Assembly (NCBI GenBank): GCA_021793745.1
Contig: JAJYSD010000026.1
Location: 1 to 8,607 of the forward strand
Origin: Bacillota bacterium
GTDB taxonomy: Bacteria > Bacillota > Bacilli > Thermoactinomycetales > DSM-44946
Direction: 5' to 3'
Length of the DNA: 8,607 bases
The notes below the pieces were generated by a model. That model was not told the DNA's origin. It made no database searches and worked only from the letters and a program-made list of their open reading frames with translations. The position numbers were made by a program, and so were the translations under genes. Numbering within the stretch: position 1 is the first letter of the stretch; every line of letters begins with the position of its first letter. Below, piece after piece: positions 6,099 to 8,607 of the stretch.

Positions 6099-6155
6099 TC
6101 TTTCCCTGTTTTCCGCGGACATCGTGGCGGAAAGGCAGCGCCGAGGAGGAAATCG

Positions 6156-7634
6156 ATGAGACTGAAGGACTTGGTCCGACCGCTATTGCTCAAAGAGATC
6201 ACAGGGGATGCCCGCGTGGAGATCCGGGGGTTGGAGACGGATTCGCGCCGTGTCCGTCCCGGAGATTTGTTCATCGCACTGCGCGGGTTTACGGTAGACG
6301 GTCACCGGTATCTTGCCGAAGCCGTCCAACGGGGAGCCGCCGCTGTCCTGGTGGAGGAGACGGCGGATCTTCCGGTCCCGGTCATTCGGGTTCCCGATAC
6401 CCGGCGGGCGATGGCCGTCTTGGCCGCCAACTTTTATCGCCATCCGACGCGGGAGCTGAAGCTGATCGGCGTGACCGGGACCAACGGAAAAACGACCACC
6501 GCTCATTTGATACAAACCATCCTGAATGACAGGGGCACGCCCGCCGGATTGATCGGCACGATTCATATGCGGATCGGGGATCGTTCCTATCCGGTGCGGA
6601 ACACGACGCCGGATGCGGTTGATCTTCAGCGGAGTTTTCGCATGATGTGCGAGGAAGGATGCCGCTATGCGGTGATTGAGGCATCCTCCCACGCCCTCGA
6701 TCTCGGTCGCACCCGGGGTTGTGAATTTCATGCCGCTGTCTTTACCAATCTGACCCAGGACCATCTCGATTACCACGAGACGATGGATAAATACCGGGAA
6801 GCCAAGGGATTGTTGTTCAGCCAGATGGGGAACCGATTTGCCGATGAGCCGGGATATGCGGTATTGAACGCAGACGATGAGGCTTCCGCTTATTTTGCCC
6901 GGATCACCCCCCAGCAGGTGATCACCTATGGGATTGAAAAAGCCGCCGATGTCCGTGCAGAAAACATTCAAATCCGCAGCGAGGGAACATCCTTCACGCT
7001 GCACTCCTTTCGCGGATCCATCGATATCCATCTCCAGCTGATCGGAAAGTTCAGCGTCTACAATGCGCTGGCTGCCGCCACCGTCGCCCTGGCGGAAGGG
7101 GTTTCCCTGGAGGCGGTGAAAGGCAGCCTGGAGGCGGTTTCCGGGGTAGCCGGCCGCTTTGAAAAGGTGAACGAGGGGCAACCCTTCACCGTATTGGTCG
7201 ACTACGCCCACACGCCGGACAGTTTGCAAAATGTGCTGGTAACGATACGCCAATTTGCCCGGGGATCCGTATATTGTGTGGTGGGATGCGGCGGAGATCG
7301 CGACCGGGGGAAGCGGCCCCAAATGGCTCGCATCGCCGCTGAGCACAGTGACGTGGTGGTTTTCACCTCCGATAATCCCCGTTCCGAAGACCCTGAGGCG
7401 ATTATCGCCGACATGATGGAGGGGCTTGACGATCAGGATCGGGAGCGGGCGGTCACCGTGGTGGACCGGCGGGAGGCGATCCGGTATGCCGTGGATCAGG
7501 CGGGTCCCGGAGATGTGGTGCTGATCGCCGGAAAGGGTCACGAGACCTATCAGGAAATCAAGGGTGTCCGCTACGATTTTGACGACCGGGAAGTAGCCCG
7601 CCAGGCCCTTCGCGCCCGGGCCCGGCAGAAATAG
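6156..7634 (+). CDS. murE: UDP-MurNAc-L-Ala-D-Glu:meso-diaminopimelate ligase MurE
   Basis: This 492-residue cytoplasmic ATP-dependent ligase adds the third residue of the peptidoglycan stem peptide to UDP-MurNAc-L-Ala-D-Glu. The N-terminal UDP-binding domain shows ETDSRRVRPGDLF. The central ATPase has the P-loop GTNGKTT with K112. K217 in YREAKGLLF is the expected carbamylated lysine. The C-terminal domain carries DNPR at residues 406-409; its arginine reads the meso-diaminopimelate carboxylate, so the substrate is meso-DAP rather than lysine. The ATG at 6156 follows AGGAGG (6144-6149) by 6 nt. An in-frame TTG at 6096 would add 20 poorly conserved residues running out of the leader hairpin tail, and is rejected. 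murF follows after 30 nt, so the two last stem-peptide steps are co-transcribed. Confidence 0.97.
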   Translation: MRLKDLVRPLLLKEITGDARVEIRGLETDSRRVRPGDLFIALRGFTVDGHRYLAEAVQRGAAAVLVEETADLPVPVIRVPDTRRAMAVLAANFYRHPTRELKLIGVTGTNGKTTTAHLIQTILNDRGTPAGLIGTIHMRIGDRSYPVRNTTPDAVDLQRSFRMMCEEGCRYAVIEASSHALDLGRTRGCEFHAAVFTNLTQDHLDYHETMDKYREAKGLLFSQMGNRFADEPGYAVLNADDEASAYFARITPQQVITYGIEKAADVRAENIQIRSEGTSFTLHSFRGSIDIHLQLIGKFSVYNALAAATVALAEGVSLEAVKGSLEAVSGVAGRFEKVNEGQPFTVLVDYAHTPDSLQNVLVTIRQFARGSVYCVVGCGGDRDRGKRPQMARIAAEHSDVVVFTSDNPRSEDPEAIIADMMEGLDDQDRERAVTVVDRREAIRYAVDQAGPGDVVLIAGKGHETYQEIKGVRYDFDDREVARQALRARARQK

Positions 7635-7664
7635 GGGCGCAAGATTTGTCTGGGAGGCCGCACG

Positions 7665-8607
7665 ATGCAGGAGACTTGTCACTGGATTCAAAAACGGGTG
7701 GGGGGAGAGTGGCTCGGATCCGTTGCCGACCGCCATCTGCTGGTGGACGGCGTTTCCACCGATACGCGGATGCCGATGACCAACCGACTGTTCGTTCCCC
7801 TCGTCGGGACCCGTTTCGATGGACACGATTTTTTGGAGGAGGCGGTAAAACAGGGGGCGGCGGCCGCGCTCTGGCAAAGGGATCATCCGCACCCCGCATC
7901 TCCCCCCATTCCCCTCATCCTGGTGGACGACACCTTGACGGCCCTTCAGGAGCTGGCCGCGGCGGTCCGCCGAGAGTGGGAAATCCCGGTGATCGGTGTC
8001 ACTGGAAGCAACGGGAAAACGACGACCAAGGAATTGATCGCTGCCGTCTTGTCTTCCCGGTATCGGGTACATAAGACCGAAGGGAACCTGAACAATCACA
8101 TCGGGTTGCCCCTGACCCTTCTGTCTGCACCTCCGGATGCGGAAGCGGCCGTGGTGGAGATGGGAATGAACCATCGGGGGGAGATCGCGCGCCTTTCCCA
8201 GCTGGCCGCCCCCGACATCGGGGTGATTACCAACGTCGGCGAGGCCCACCTGGAATTTCTGGGAAGCCGGGAGGGAATCGCCGAAGCCAAGTTGGAGATC
8301 CGGGAAGGGTTGTCGGCGAAAGGAACGCTAATCATTCACGGGGATGAGCCCCTTCTCACGGAGCGAATCCCTTCGGATGCCCGGAAGGTGATCCGCATCG
8401 GCTGGGGGAAAGCGAACGACGACTTTCCCCGGGATCTCACCCTCTCCGAGACAGGGATATCCTTTCGCTCGGCGGCGTATGGAACCCGCTTTGAGGTATC
8501 CCTTCCCGGCCGGCACAACGCCCTCAATGCCTTGATGGCGGCGGCCGTCGGCCGCGCTCTCGGCCTTTCGGAGGAGGCTATGGCCGAAGGGCTGCGTCGC
8601 GTCCGCC
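7665..8607 (+). CDS. murF: UDP-MurNAc-tripeptide:D-Ala-D-Ala ligase MurF (3' end cut by window)
   Basis: The first 314 codons of MurF are present with no stop before the right edge; the family is usually about 450-460 residues, so roughly 70% is seen. MurF joins D-Ala-D-Ala to UDP-MurNAc-tripeptide in the cytoplasm, completing the pentapeptide precursor. The N-terminal domain has VSTDTR and VPLVGTRFDGHDF. The P-loop GVTGSNGKTTTKEL places the ATP-binding lysine at 118. The MurF hallmarks EGNLNNHIGLPLTL, EMGMNHRGEI, TNVGEAHLEFLGS and LPGRHNALNALMA follow in order. The ATG at 7665 has GGGAGG (7652-7657) 7 nt upstream. It follows murE by 30 nt, probably in the same transcript. Unlike here, B. subtilis keeps murF outside its dcw cluster. 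Confidence 0.95.
   Translation, partial: MQETCHWIQKRVGGEWLGSVADRHLLVDGVSTDTRMPMTNRLFVPLVGTRFDGHDFLEEAVKQGAAAALWQRDHPHPASPPIPLILVDDTLTALQELAAAVRREWEIPVIGVTGSNGKTTTKELIAAVLSSRYRVHKTEGNLNNHIGLPLTLLSAPPDAEAAVVEMGMNHRGEIARLSQLAAPDIGVITNVGEAHLEFLGSREGIAEAKLEIREGLSAKGTLIIHGDEPLLTERIPSDARKVIRIGWGKANDDFPRDLTLSETGISFRSAAYGTRFEVSLPGRHNALNALMAAAVGRALGLSEEAMAEGLRRVR

Noticed and set aside
6096..6155. N-terminal extension of murE from TTG at 6096
   Set aside because: The 20 extra residues come from the leader just after the hairpin and have no ribosome site, whereas AGGAGG lies 6 nt before the ATG at 6156.
6183..8249. 688-codon open frame on the minus strand opposite murE and murF
   Set aside because: It lies antisense to two unmistakable Mur ligase genes, shows no family motif, and has a composition typical of the complement of GC-biased codons. 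High GC makes stops rare in such frames.
1..8607. tRNA or rRNA genes, CRISPR arrays, insertion sequences, prophage or defence genes
   Set aside because: None is visible on either strand. The window is a conserved core-genome cluster with nearly continuous coding.

Overview
This window is the 5' part of a division and cell-wall (dcw) gene cluster, all on the + strand, from a GC-rich, endospore-forming member of the Bacillota. The clues are MraZ, RsmH and FtsL proteins close in sequence to those of Bacillus, a SpoVD-type sporulation transpeptidase, a MurE with the meso-diaminopimelate signature DNPR, and strong Shine-Dalgarno sites. The high GC content and the direct murE-murF adjacency (murF is not next to murE in B. 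subtilis) recall thermophilic Thermoactinomycetaceae or similar lineages. That placement is a guess made without a database search.

Layout. Bases 1-302 hold the end of an upstream transcription unit (intrinsic terminator at 101-128), then an extended -10 promoter and three 10-bp MraZ-type operator repeats. Next come mraZ (303-740), rsmH (753-1685, TTG start), ftsL (1697-2104) and a class B penicillin-binding protein of PBP2B type without PASTA domain (2119-3891). These four genes are tightly packed, with gaps of 11-14 nt. A strong intrinsic terminator (3910-3946) closes this unit. A 220-nt gap with a possible sigma-E promoter leads into spoVD (4112-6043, TTG start, one PASTA domain). A sigma-A-like promoter overlaps the spoVD stop codon and is followed by a terminator-like hairpin in the leader of murE (6156-7634). 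murF (7665 onward) runs off the right edge.

How the genes work together. MraZ is a DNA-binding autoregulator of the cluster and RsmH methylates 16S rRNA. FtsL and the PBP2B-like transpeptidase belong to the division-septum machinery. SpoVD makes spore cortex peptidoglycan. MurE and MurF add the third residue and the terminal D-Ala-D-Ala dipeptide to the cytoplasmic precursor. The regulatory signals suggest three transcription units: a vegetative division unit, a sporulation unit (spoVD) and a vegetative precursor-synthesis unit (murE-murF onward).

I found no previously undescribed system. The best points for a second look are the transcriptional partition, the two-cysteine redox pair unique to the SpoVD copy, the missing PASTA domain in the PBP2B copy, and the possible leader attenuator before murE.
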